Source: Apiotrichum sp. Y4204 (lineage: Eukaryota > Basidiomycota > Tremellomycetes > Trichosporonales > Trichosporonaceae). From it: a stretch of 64,000 nucleotides of DNA. The position numbers were made by a program, and so were the translations under genes. The stretch lies in the NCBI GenBank assembly GCA_025531455.1, contig JAMYHL010000025.1, positions 186,001-250,000 of the forward strand. The letters are read 5' to 3'. The notes beneath the pieces are model-generated. The model was not told the DNA's origin, did no database searches, and saw only the letters and a program-made list of their open reading frames with translations. Positions 35,293 to 48,100 of the stretch are shown piece after piece; the stretch's first letter is position 1, and each line of letters starts with the position of its first letter.

Positions 35293-38200
35293 TCACTCTT
35301 TAATTTCACCCTCCTCGCTCCCCTCGTCGTCGTCCCGGGGCGGCGGCGGCCGGCGCACGGGGGACGGCACGCGGCGGGGCGCGGGCTTGGGCGGGGCCGG
35401 TGCCGGTGCGGGGGCGCGCTCTGGCTCCTTTGCTGGCTCTGCGGGCTCGGGCTGCCGCTCAGGCTCAGGCTTGGGCTCAGGCTTGGGCTCAGGCTCAGGC
35501 GCGCGCTCGGGCTCGGGCGTCTTCGTCCTCTCCCTCGCCGGGGCCGAGACGGGCGGCGGGGTGGCGTCCTCGAGTGCGTCGTCGATATCCATCGGTTCGG
35601 AGCCCTCGCCGTCTGCTGGAGGCTGTGGTTCTGCTGGTTCCGGCGGGGGCGGGGGCGTGGGCTCGCGGGCGGGCTCGGGCTCGGGCTGCGGTGTAGGGGC
35701 TTTAGGGGAGGGCTCCTTTGGCGGGGTCGGGATCGCGGGCTGAGGTTCAGGTTCGGGTTCAGCCGCCTCTGCCTCTGCCTTTGCCTCTGCCTTTGCCTCT
35801 GGCTCCGCCTCTGGCTCTGGTGCCGGCACTGGGAGTGGCTCAGTCTGGGGGGCAGGCGAGGGCAGCTTGGCCGGTGCCTTTGTGGGCGACTTTGCAGGCG
35901 ACTTGGGCGGTGTCTTGGCGGGAGACTTTGCAGGAGACTTTGCGGGAGACTCGGATTTTGCCGGCGACCGAGGCGGTGTGGCCTCCTTCTCTACTGGGGC
36001 GGGTTTGGCTGGCGACTCGGCCCTGGCCGGCGGCGCGGCGCGCACAGGCGATGCGGCCCTGCCTGGTGATGCGGACTTGGTCGGCGAGGCAGCCTTGGTG
36101 GGAGATGCCGGGAGTTTAGCCGGCGAGGGAGCCTTGATAGGCGACGCGGCGCGGACGGGGGATGCGGCCTTGGCGGGTGACGGCGCTTTGGCGGGAGATG
36201 CGGCCTTGGCGGGTGATGTCGCGCGCGGGGCGTTCTCAGGGGAGGCGGGCTCGGCGGCCGGTGGAAGCGTCGCGGGCTGCTTGCGTGGCGAGGAGCGGGT
36301 CGGCTGGGTCTTGACTGGCGACTTTGACTTTGCGCGCAGTGCGGCCTCTGGCGCGGGCTCGGCGGGTTCAGCCGTCTCGAGCGCTGCTTCCGGCTCGGGT
36401 TTGGCGTCGTCCATCGCGACGTCGCCGTCGACGTCTACCTCCTTGCCCTCTGCCTCGTTCCCTGCCTTGTCCTCCTTGTCGGCCTTGTCCTTGTCCTTGT
36501 CCTCCTCGAGGTCCTCGTTGTCCTTGTAGAACTCGATGACATCCGCCTCGTTCCACGACGGGAGGAACACGCGCCCCTCCTCACGCCTCACCCAGCGGTA
36601 CACCTTGGCTTCGTACAGCCACCCGTCCTCGTCGTCTGCCTGCACTGCGAGGCCCTCGCGGATCCACTGCGTGTTCTCCGGCTCGACGTCCTCCATGACC
36701 ACCTTGGCGCCGCCGCTCGAGTTCAGCGAGCTTAGCGTAAGCAGCAGCGCGTCGTTCCACGGGTCAAGGTGCAGCATGAACCTGTGGTCAGTTGTGTAAA
36801 AAAGGGAAAGCACAACTCACATCTCGCGCGGGGTGCCAAACTCGAGATCGTGCGTAAAGAGTGTTGGGCGCTCCTTCCGCGTCACGTTGTCGAGGTAGCT
36901 CAGCAGCGCCTCGGGCGAGTACGAGTAGTATGCGTTTCCGCGCATGAACTGTAACGTCTCGGGCTCAAAGTCGTTGTACGGCAGGTCCCATTCCCGGCTC
37001 GCCGGCTTGCTGGGGAGCTCCTCGGGAAGGAGAATATCCTCGGGGAGCACGCCCGCGTCAACTTGGATGTCAGCTGGCTGCGGCGCAACGCAGTCGAGCA
37101 GCATGCGTTCGCGCTGCAGCTCCGCCATATGGAGCTTGCGCTTTGCACGTTTGTCCAGCGACGATGGGATGGCTTGGTCCACCTGGGGTGTGAGTGACTC
37201 GATCAGGTCGGGGTTGGCTACAGTACTCCCTCTCGCTCCTTACTCACCTTGACACGCTCGACGCCTTCAACAACAATACTCGCGCCGTCGTGTCCGTTGC
37301 CCCACGCGCGGGTGATCACGCCGTTGCGTTCGGTGGCATAGTATTTGACAAGGCTGGGGACGATGCGCACCGAGACATTGACGAGGTCCGAGTCGGAGCG
37401 TGTCTCTGGCCCGCCCCAGCGGACCCAGCCCGCGTGGATGAGGACAAGGCCGAGGTCCGAGTCGTCGGTATACACGTCTGTTCCCCAGATACGCCGCTCG
37501 CCGCGCGCCTTGCCCGATGCGCCCCACTCGAGACCAACCTTTGCGCCGTCCCCACCCGTCGGCGACGCCTCGTCCCATCCCGGCTCGCCGCGCACCTTCC
37601 ATCGGCTGCCGAGGAAGGCACCCGAGATGCGCACGATGACCAACGCGCCTTCATTCTCGGGCTGCGTGAAACGCGTGCGCGCGAGCGACCACTCCGAGCC
37701 AGCATACACCTGACGCGCGACCACACGGTTGAGATCGCCCACAGTTTTGAGGTACGCCTGGACGGGCGCGCTCGTGACGTCGGGCCAGCTTTTCGTCGCG
37801 ACAGTGAGTGCCGAGAGATCCTTCTTCTCCTCCTTGGGTTCCTCCTTTTTGCGCTTGCGGCTGGCAGCGGTTTTCCGAGCCGGGGCGGGTGCTGGCGGGG
37901 CTGGCGCCGCATCCTCAGTGGACGTGTCTGCACGAGCACGCTTGTTTTCACGCGGCGTGTACGTGTACTCGCGGCTGTCGGGCTTGGGAGTGTACTGATA
38001 CGGCGGCTGGGTGCTAGATGGCCGTTCAGGCGCGGGAGGCGGAGGTGCAGCGCGCTGCGGAGGTTGCGGGGGAGGCGCTGTCGCAACCGGGGGCGGCGTG
38101 GCCTTGGCCGGGGGAGGATCGACAGGGTACGGCTGAGGCTGGGCACCTGGGTTGAGCACCTCAATGTGGCGCGTGTACTTTGGTTCCGGCGCGGTGGGTG

Positions 38201-40070
38201 CAGGCGGACGGGAACGGTACACGTCGCCGTACGGGGTCGACGACTGGCGTGGGGGTTGGAACGGCTTGCTCTCTACGCCACCATAGCCAGGTTTCGTGTC
38301 TTCGTGGGATCGGGCCATGGAGAGTTCGCGCTGCTTCTGGCGCTCGCGGTCGAGGCGCGCCAGACGGTCCTTGTCCGCTTGCTCGCGCTCACGGATCGCC
38401 TGCCGCTCGCGTTCGAGATCAACGCTTGCCTTGCGCTCGCGTTCAAACTGGCTCTCGCGTTCCTTGTCGCGTTCACGTTGCCGTTCACGCTCGCGCTCGC
38501 GCTCGAGGCGCTCCTGCCGTTCCGCGGGCGTGCCGCCGTACCCGCCAAAGGGAAAGCCGCCGAGCCCGCTGCCGCCGCCGAGGAAGCCACCACCCATGCC
38601 GTACGAGTTGTATGGTGTGGTGTAGGCGGATGCGTACGTTGACGAGAAGGAATATGGCGGGCGTCCCGCGTGGGATGTGGCCGTCGGTGGGCCAGATGCG
38701 CCCCCCGGTTTGCCTGCAGACGAGCCAGGGGCCGGGGGCACTTCGCGGGTGGATTGTATCGGCGACGTTGAGGCGGACTGGACCGGTGAGCGCTGTGGAG
38801 GGGGCACGTCACGCGAAGCCTGGGAGAGCGGGGGCGGGCCACCAAAGAGACCTCCACGCGATGCAGCCGAGGGCGGCGGCGCGTTTGACTTGATGGGGCT
38901 CGATTGGCCGATGGATGCGAGACCCGCCAGGTTCTCGCGGGGTTGGCTTGCGTTGGAGAGCGTGCGCTGGTGTCCGTCCTTGGATGTCTGGCTGGCGTTG
39001 CTGCCTGATCGTGCGCGTCCACCCTCGTACCCCGTACCCATCGGACGGGGTCCCAAGCTAGAGAACGGGGGGAGGTGAGAACCGCGGGGGGCGTTCGATG
39101 CGGATTGCGATGGGGGGAGCGATCCGGACATGGGAGGTTTCGAGCCCGGTCCGGATGGCGGAGGAGGACCTGATGGTTCTCTGCGAGCGAGGGTGGGCGA
39201 TGTGGATGCGGACGATGGGTGGCCGGCGTGTCCTGGTGGGGGACGCGAGTAAGGGCCAGATGACGTCGCACGGCCGGGTGAACCGTCAGGGCCACCGGCC
39301 TTTTGTTGTCGCTCACGCTCCATATCACGCAGACGCTCCCGCTCGCGCTTTTCAGTGAACAAATCCGACGCTGGCGGCACTCCTCCAGGGCCGCCAGGCC
39401 CTCTGTCGCCGCCACCACCGCCGCCTGGGTGGCCTCCGGGCGGCTTTGGCGGCTGCTGTCCGCCTCCTTGCCGTGCAAGCTCACGTTCACGCTCAATCTC
39501 ACGGAGGCGGTCACGCTCACGCTTCTCAGCCAAATAGCTACCGAACGGGTAGCCTGGGCCGCCAAACATGCTGGAACGGGGACCGCCAGGGCCAGAGCCG
39601 GGGGAGTCGTGTCGAGCGGGATAAGACGAGCTCAAGCCGGAGCCGGGGACGCGTGAGTCGGAAGGGATGGGGGGTGGAGGACCGCGATCGCGGTCACGGT
39701 CACGGTCGCGATCGCCGGGGCCGGGGCCGGGAGGAAGGTGGCGGTGATGATGGGGCGGAGGAGGGATATGGGAGTGAGACGGTGGGGGATTGTTGGACGA
39801 AGAAGAGGGAGGCTCGCCTCGAGAAGCGGATGCGCCTGGGCCCGGGTAGCCGAAGCGAGATGACGGCGGCTGGTCGAGCTCTGGATGGGGTCAGCCGGCT
39901 ACCGGAGATGGCGGTAAGTGGTGATGAAAATGCAGATGCGAATGCGAGATGTGAAGTGAATGCGGATGCAGATGCAGATGAGAGAGAGAGCGAGAGAGAG
40001 ATGAAAGAGAGAGATGAAAGGGAGGATGGAACACTTTTGACGTACCGCGTCGTTTGTCTTGATCCGACAT
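35293..40070 (-). CDS. RXT3: RXT3-like subunit of an Rpd3-type histone deacetylase complex
   Basis: Family members belong to the large Rpd3 (Rpd3L) histone deacetylase complex, a transcriptional corepressor. Minus-strand exons 40046-40070, 37248-39880, 36821-37182 and 35293-36781 give 1502 residues. The N-terminal ~690 residues are disordered, with DRDR and ERERER tracts that look helical. The Rxt3 domain follows (about 690-890), with ERRIWGTDVYTDDSDLGLVL, IHAGWVRWGG and VSVRIVPSLVKYYATERNG, the hallmark of the family. After it come a charged helix (KRAKRKLHMAELQRERMLLD) and a moderately conserved block with FMLHLDPWNDALLLTLSSLN. The last ~420 residues are a low-complexity tail of SPAKAASP-like repeats and Pro/Glu repeats ending EEGEIKE. 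The tail makes the protein several times longer than yeast Rxt3. The first coding exon is only 25 nt. Confidence 0.88.
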
Positions 40071-42128
40071 GGCTGGTTGATGGCACAAGAGGCACGGGGC
40101 ACGAGCTAGAAGGGGAGGAAGGGGTGCTCTGCAGCTGGCGCTGGATGGAGATTAGGGGAACAGGGAGACTGACTCTACTCCCTCTCGTCCTCTACGCGCC
40201 TCGAGCTCTCGGTCCTAGACACCTTGTGCCGTCTTGGCAAAATGGGCCGAGTATGCACACTCCCAAGCGGAGTGATCGATCAGCCAGCTGTGTGCTGGCT
40301 GTGGCGCTGTGGACAACAGCAGCGCAAGGCCCCAACAGCCGAGGGAGGGAGGGCCGAGGGAGGGACACAAACACTGGCGACGGGCGGTCGGAAGATTCGG
40401 ACCCAGATCCCAAACCCACGACGAGTTGGGAATGGGCACAGGGGAGGGCGACGAGGGCAGAGGGGCCTGGGGCGTGGCAGCAGGCGAAATGCAGCGCGTG
40501 CGCGTAGCAGCCACTAGTGGACAGGCTGTGGATGTGTTTGCAGAGGGAGAGTACCGAGTACCGAGTCCCGAGGGTTCCGAAGGTCGTCACGTCAGTAGCC
40601 GAACGAAAGATTGGCGACCTTGAAAAATGATGCGAGAGCCGAAGGGTTCACACAAACCAAAGGCAAGCCGAGGATGGCCTAGGAGTGCGCGGAGGGATAG
40701 AGTGAGTTGGGGCGGCGGATAAACTTTGTCCCAGGCCGAGCGCGCGGGTGGATGCGAGGGAGAGGATGGGACAGCGAGGTTGATGGATGGAGGTGGATTG
40801 GGTGTGGATGGATGCTGTGATGTGGATGTGAGGATGGAATGGAATGAGCAACCTGCAGCAACAGCTGGTGAGTGTGTGGCACGCGCGGATCCACCCGGAA
40901 ACGCTGGTTGGACAGTCTGGGAGGGATCCAGACTGATTGTCCCTCTGTGGCAGATGGCAGATTATGGCAGACACACACACTCTCTCACACCACACACACA
41001 CGGAGAGTCACTTTGTGTCCACCCAGCACAAGGGTGCAGGGTAGTAGCGTGTCATTTCGGCATCCGAAGCTCATCCTTGCACAAGGGTCACATGCATGCT
41101 GATGCGGTCTTTCAACATATCCATCCATCCTACATACTCTGTCAGCTCACCGCAGCAGCAGAATGATGCTGAACTCTCAGACCACCAGTCTGCGGTGTTT
41201 GCGGGTTTTCGCCATGTCCCCCCTCCTTTTGCTTCTTCGGTGTGTAGGTCGTTGCTGATCCCCCTGTCCGCCCTGTGGATTCCCTCCTTGATCCTCCAGT
41301 GTGGATCTGTCCCATGCTCTGCGTGGATTTCCGCGCTTCGGCTTCTGAGCTTCCGAGGCACCCCTTTGGGTCCTTCGGCCGCTGCCCCTGGCCTGGGGTT
41401 GGTTCTCGTTCAGGCACGGATGTCGTCATCCCTTCCAATCGGTCCAGTTTTTGGGCTCTGGTCGGCATCTGCGTGATCGGTGAAACACTCCCAATGTGGC
41501 ACAAGACATAAGTAAACAATGTCACGTGACAAAGACATGTAACGTGGGCTTTGCGTGGTGGTAATTTTACGTATTTACCTCGCCGATCCCCCTGATCGCT
41601 CCCATTAGCTTCTTACATAATTGAATACTATTGTTTGTTTTGGGGGGTTCTTTTTTGATTTTCCCTCCTTTGGACTGGGTCTAACCCCCTGAGCTACCGC
41701 GCGCCGAGTGGACAGCACGGTGAACAGCGAGGAGAGCAGGCGCGTCGGCAGAGGACGCGGGACCACAATGGAGCACCAGTTCGCACCCAGACCGATCCTT
41801 TGGGTCTGTGCTTCCTTCCCAACGACAGACCACAAACAATACACACACGCACGAGACTTACAGTACTTTCCACTCTCTCCACTTCTCTTCACCATCACCT
41901 CCGACTCCGACACCGTCACCGTCACCGTCACCGCCACCGTCACGGACACGGCCACCCCCTGCCCACTGCCGCACATGCACCATCTTGTGTGATCCGATAC
42001 CAACAGACTAATGCCCTACTACCCTGCTCCCAAACAATAAACACACACATATCTATCACATACCCATATTCACATCCGCATCCACATCCGCCCAACTCTA
42101 CTCGAGCTCGAAGGAGCACACCACCACA
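40071..42128. other. 2-kb divergent intergenic region, RXT3 / giant repeat gene
   Basis: No protein gene is supported. It should contain both promoters. CA-rich runs occur at about 40970-41010. A tRNA-like D-arm sequence on the minus strand near 41675-41703 is followed by an A-rich stretch. GTCACC-type repeats (caccgtcaccgtcacc) occur near 41910-41945. The final 200 bp are CA/TC-rich and look like a 5' leader. Confidence 0.4.
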
Positions 42129-45100
42129 ATGGTCCGCCCAGTGCGTGAGCCATCGCTGCTGGCCTCGCCCCCGCGCATGATGGCATCATCAGCGTTTGCC
42201 AGCCAGCCGCACAAGCGCGCCGCTCCATCAACATTACCCGCAGCAGCACCGAGCTCATCGCGTCTCCCGCTCCCGAAATTAAAGATTCCAAAACTTGGAG
42301 CTGCGTCAAAGTCGGGCACAGCACGCACCACGACAGCATCCGCCACCATGGCGAGCAAACGCGCTCGTCTCTCGCCATCACCCGCACCCGCACCCGTGCC
42401 TCCGCCGCGTAAGGCCGCAGCGCCGACACTAGCCTCGCCACCGCCGTCACAGGAGGCATCGTCCTCTCGCCACCCGATCCCCTCCGCTGTCGCCGGCCCG
42501 TCGCGGCGCCGCTTCGCCGACCTCGCCGTGGATTCGCCACCGCTCCTCGGCCGAGCCCGCGCACGACGCGACGAGTCACCCGCTCTGGCACGCACAGACG
42601 AGACGATGCTGTGGGACATCCCACCACCAGACATGCCGTCCTCGTCGCTGTTCGGCGACGAGACCGACGAGGGCACGCCGCAGCCTGAACATACGATGCC
42701 TCGAGGCAAGGGTAAAGGCAAAGCCAAGGGCCAAGGTGTGAATGGCGCAGGAGGGTTAATGACCCCACACGCAAGCCAGGAGGTGAGTGCGCCGCTGCGC
42801 CGAGCTGATGGCAGTTATCCCAGCAGTCCCTGGCGTCATCTCGCGCCCCGGCCCCGGCTCTGGCATCCGCGCGCCTCGCGACTCCCGAACCATCACAGGC
42901 TCTGCAGAACTCGGCGGACGAGATGCCCCCACCATCCACGATCAAGCGGTCGTCGCGTGCCAGCAGTCGCCCTGTGGCTGACCCCATACGCCCGCGATTC
43001 AAGTCTTTCGAGCCAGACGAGGATGGGCACAGCATCACCATCATGCTCGCTGAGCGGAACGACGAGCAGACGCGCCGCGAAGCATCACGAGCGAGGAGCC
43101 GCAGCCGCAGCGCAAGCGTGGCCCCCAGAGTCAAGTTGCAGTCGGCAACTCCGTCGCCTGAGAAGCGCAAGTCGTCGAGTCCCCCGCCCGACGAGCCGGC
43201 GACAGTGCGCCGACGTACCTCGGCGACAACAAGCGCGAAGAGCGCGGCACGCGGAAGCGCCGCATCCACCCTCGCCTCGCGCACGAAGACACCGGCAAAC
43301 AAACTCCTCAGTGCCGTGCGCGATGGCACGCCCCACACGCTCTCTCCCAGCCAGCGCAAGATCGTAGAGAGCTTGCAAATTGGTGACATAGACGAGCCGA
43401 TAGCCGCGACGCCTGGGCCCGACCCCCTCTTGCTACGTCCCGGTCGTCGGCGGCGCACGCCCGCGACGGCGCGCAAGACGGCCAAGAAGGATAAGGGCAA
43501 GAGCAAGGCGACGGATACAGACTTCCTCCAGCGCCGCCCGCAGCAGGAGGAGCTGCGCGAGCAGGACTTTGTCGCGTACGGCGACGTTTCGCTTACGCAG
43601 GAAGATGAGGAGGAGGAAGTCGGAAACGATACCTTTGCAGCGACAAACATCCGCCGACCAGCCAAGACCAAGACCCGTGGTCCCTCGGCACTCTCTCGCC
43701 CTCCCATATCTGCCGAGTTTGTCAACGAGGAGGACGAGGAGGACGAGCCACCGCAGGAGGCGATGGACTTTGATGCTCCTAATGACCTCGACGCCCCCCA
43801 TGACATCGACCCGCCCCCGCCACGCAGTTCGTCCCCGATTTTGAGCAACACGTCCGGCACGCTGCAAGGCCTCGCACGCTTCGCTGCCCTGTCGCCTGTA
43901 CAGCCTCCCCGCAAGGAATCTCTCCCTGCCGCAACACCACCGCGACTGGCCTCACCGTTCCGTCCCTCGTCACACGGCTCGCCGATGCACGATGAGCCGT
44001 TCGACCCCCCATTCGACTTTGGGCCGGACTCCGGCCCCGATGACGACTCGGGGCCCGAGGACTTTGGCGGATTCGACTCACCCGGCTTCTCCGCCGACCC
44101 CATCCTCCCCCGAGCTGCACCTGTCGAGCAGTCAATCTCCCCCTCGCGCCCCGACTCGCCCGAAGCTGAACCAGACACGGCGCACACTCCTGCCAGTCTC
44201 GGCGTCCCTGCCAGCACGGACACGCCCGTGCAGCTCAAGCGCACGCCGACCCCGAGCCCCGCCCCCCCGCTCCGCCGTATCCTGGCGCTCGACTTTGATG
44301 GCACCGCGCCGTCGCCCGCCACGACTCCAAAGCCCCGCCGTCGTACCCCGAAACACTCCCTTCCTCAGGTAGAGGTTGAGGCGCCCGAGGACAACGACGA
44401 GACTATGCAGCCTCCGCCCGAGCAGCGTGCTCCCACACCGGTAGTCAAAGCAAATCCGTCACCGAGCAAGATGCCGCGCTCCCCAACACCGGCACAAGGT
44501 CCGGTTTCCTCGCCAGTCCAACCCCCAGCATCCACTCCAGCGCGCGCGTCTCGCACTCCCGCTCGCCCCAGCACAGCTGCACCCTCCCCATCCCCCCGCG
44601 TCCCCGCTTCCCCGTCGCTACTCTACACTCCCGCACATTCACCGTTCATCGCACCTGCCTCAACCTCCACCCCGCGTGACCTCCTCAACTTTACCCCGCA
44701 CGACCTCATCAACTTTTCTCCCACGCGCGGCACTGCGTCGCCTACCCCCACCCCTGGCGGCCCGCCGACGCCACTCTCCGATGGCGAGCTCGGTGATAAC
44801 ACGGCGCTCCCTGGCGCGGAGGCTGCTCCCGCAGACGAAACGGTGCTTTCTGCTGGCATTGAGATCCATCCCGGCGACGATACGGTGCTATCTGCTGCCA
44901 CTGAAGAACATCCCGCAGACGACACCATTCTCTCTGCAGAGGGAGACTCCGGGGAGTACGGCGACCACGGCGACTACGTCATGGACGCCATGTCGGACAG
45001 CGGGGACGAGTACGAGCACGACCCCGCCGGGGACGACACGATGCTCTCGGCCGGAGACCGCGACCAGAGTGGGATCACTGCTAGTGACGACAGCATGCGC

Positions 45101-48100
45101 TCGGCTCAGGACGACAGTATGGGTTCTGCAGATGCCCAAGACGACAGCCATGTCTCTGTGACCCAGCCTGACGACAGCATGATCTCGGTCGGCACCCAGC
45201 CTGGCGATGATACCGTCCTTTCTGCGGGTGACTCGTCTGTCGAGAGCGTGAAGGCGGCGGAGCCTGTGGGACTCGTGGAGGCAAGGAAGGAGGAAGAGGA
45301 GGAGGAAGAAGGGGAAGGAGTGGAAGCGAAGCTCGAAGCGGAGGACGAGGAGGAGGAAGGAGACGAGGAGAACGAAGACGAGGAGATGGAACAGCCAGGG
45401 CAACTCGAAACGCTCGAAGCGCCAGCTCACTCACGCGTGATTCCCAACCCCGACGACAGCACCCACTCTACTACCGAAGTCAACCCCGGAGACGATACCG
45501 TACTCTCCATTGGCGACATTCACCCAGGAAACGACACGGTCCTCTCGAACGGTGAGATGCCCATTGACGACTCGCGCGACGAGGTGAACCCGGGAGACGA
45601 GACCGTGCTATCTGTCGGCGGCGACAGCAATGCTAGTATCGATTCTGTCAATGAGGAGGCTCCTGCGGATGGCGAGAACTCTGTCGAGGTGAACCCCGGC
45701 GACGACACTGTTATCTCCGTCGACTCCGTTCAGCCCGGCGATGACACTGTTATCTCCGTCGACTCCGTCCAGCCCGGCGACGACACTGTCCTCTCTACCG
45801 GAGACGACGCTGAACTTGTGGAACCCGCCATTCCCGCCTGGCGCGCGCTTGCCCCCAATGCTACTGCTTCTCCTCTACGCAGTCCCCGAGGCAAGGAGGA
45901 CGACGACCACGACTCGGGCATCGACTCGCCGCATCCCTCGAGCGACCAGGCCTACGACCTCAACCACGTGGTCGAGGCACTGCACTCCGCCCAGGCGGGC
46001 AATGCGCTGATACACCCCGCTCCTGCCAAGCGCGACGAGAACATGGAGATGGACGCAAGCCTTGGCGACATCCAGTCGGACGCTTCAGACGCTTCAGACG
46101 CAGAGGCAGAATCAGACGCTGACCCAGACGCGTCGCTGCCCCTCAGTACGCGGCGGCACATGTTTGCTGGATCGACGCCCGCCCGCCGGACACAGGCAGA
46201 GCCCGAGTCGCCCGCGACGCCCCCCGTCGCCGCGGCACACGTCCCCGCCACACCGGCAATCATGGTCCAGGAAGCCTCGTTCACCGCATCCACCCCAACG
46301 CGCCTGCAGCCCTTCCTCTCCCCGCATCTCCGCAACCTCCACAGCCCAGCACAGCGCGCCGAAGACCGCGCCACTGCGGCCGAACCCGAACAGCCTACCC
46401 CCGGCGCACGTTCGCCAGGCGAGGCCATGTCCCCTATTCCAGCCACGCCTCGGCGCGCGGAGCGCGCACCATCCTTTCTCTCCCCCGCGCCGTTGCCTGC
46501 ATCGCGAGAGCCGTCACCTCTTCTTCGCGCCTCGCGGGAACTGTCGCCTCTTCTCCGCGCGTCGTCCATCATGTCACCGCACCTCGCCCTCTCGTCACCC
46601 GACGCAAACTCGCTGCATACGTCCCGCCAGCGGTCTCCCGCCCAGGCCTCTTCTCCCAAGCCCGAAGCCTTCCCACTGCCTTCCAAGTCCCGCGAGGTCA
46701 CGCCCAGCCCGAGGATACCCTCTCGACGCGTCTCCCGAGAGCCGTCTATTGCCGGGGAGCGCGAGCCGTCTGTTCAGCCTGGCCGAGCGTCGCGTCAGGC
46801 CTCTCGCCAGCTGACACCTGCGGCCGATATCGACACGAGCATTCCCATCGCACCTGCTCTCACCCCCCGTGCTGTCGCCCTCGAGACGCATACAAGCGTG
46901 TCACCGCGTGTACCGCGCGAGCGCTCTCCCTTCACGGAAATTGACGCGACCATCCCTGTACGCCCAGCCTCGAGGCACGCCACGCCTATCGGATGTGAGC
47001 CCAGGCTCCTCCCCGTCCCAGCCTCTACCAGCAGGCGGTCGCCATCGCCTGCGCCCGTCCTGGATGCTGTCCAATCTGTCGCGGAGCCGCCTCCTCTCTT
47101 CCCGTTGACCACAACAAACACAAACATGCGGGCAACATCCCCCGAGTCGAGCGGCATGCCCTCCCTCGCCTCCGCCCGCGAGACGCGCTCGCCGAGCAAT
47201 GAGCTCACCACTCCGGTTCAAGGTTTTGTGACCCCAGTCAAGTCGAGCCCCAGCAAACCCGAGCCATCACCGCAGTATCCCGAGCTGGCGTCCCACTGCT
47301 CTCCGCGCTCCCCGCTCCGCTCGCCACGCGTGGCATCCCGTGACTCGGCATTCACGCAGTTCCGCACACCCCTGAATGACATGCACACTCCGAACGTCAC
47401 CGTCGCAATATCATTTGCGTCACCAAGCTCGCCCTCCGTGGCCGTCAAGTCTCCCGCGCCGACGATGCTCGACTCGCCAATGAACGCGCTGGCGCTCAAG
47501 ACGCCTGCCAAGGGCAAGAGTCCGACTCGCAGTCCTGCACGCACGCCAGTCTTTGTTAGCGCGATCCCGTCCGGCTCGTCGTCGGTCAACACGAGCGCCG
47601 AGTACGAGTTTGCAGACGTGACCATGGAAGGCAGCCCGAGCGACTGGGAGGACGACTCGGGCGGTCTCGTCGACCGCAGCGTCAGCTTTGCCGAGGACTG
47701 GGATGTGACCCGCATCACGCGCCGCAGCCCGTCGCGCAGCGTCACCCCGTTCTTCAGGGAGAGTGCAGATGCCAGCGGAGCAACGGCCAACGGGTTCGCT
47801 CACAGCGAGGATGCAGGCCCAAGTGGATCACACCAGGATGAGGACAACGCAGAGAAGGACGACGCGGATTCCTGGGACGACAACTACGTGCGGCGCTCGC
47901 CGAACGGCGTGCTCGCCCCGCCCCCGCCGGAGGGCGAGGTGCGGATACACCTCGTGGACGCTGGGATCATCAAAATCGAGCCGGAGGATGTTGAGATGAG
48001 GGCAGGTGGGGAGGAAGAGAACGGGGGGGAGGCGTCTGATGCCTACGCACGGAATACGGAGGATCACTCGCAGAATTACGCACAGGATCACCCGCAGGAT

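Noticed and set aside
37194..38642. 482-codon plus-strand open frame
   Set aside because: Shadow of the RXT3 exon on the other strand; Arg/Leu-rich nonsense composition.
42070..44322. 750-codon minus-strand open frame
   Set aside because: It is antisense to the giant repeat gene. GC-rich third positions leave the opposite strand open. It has no domain and the sense strand has the coherent spliced model.
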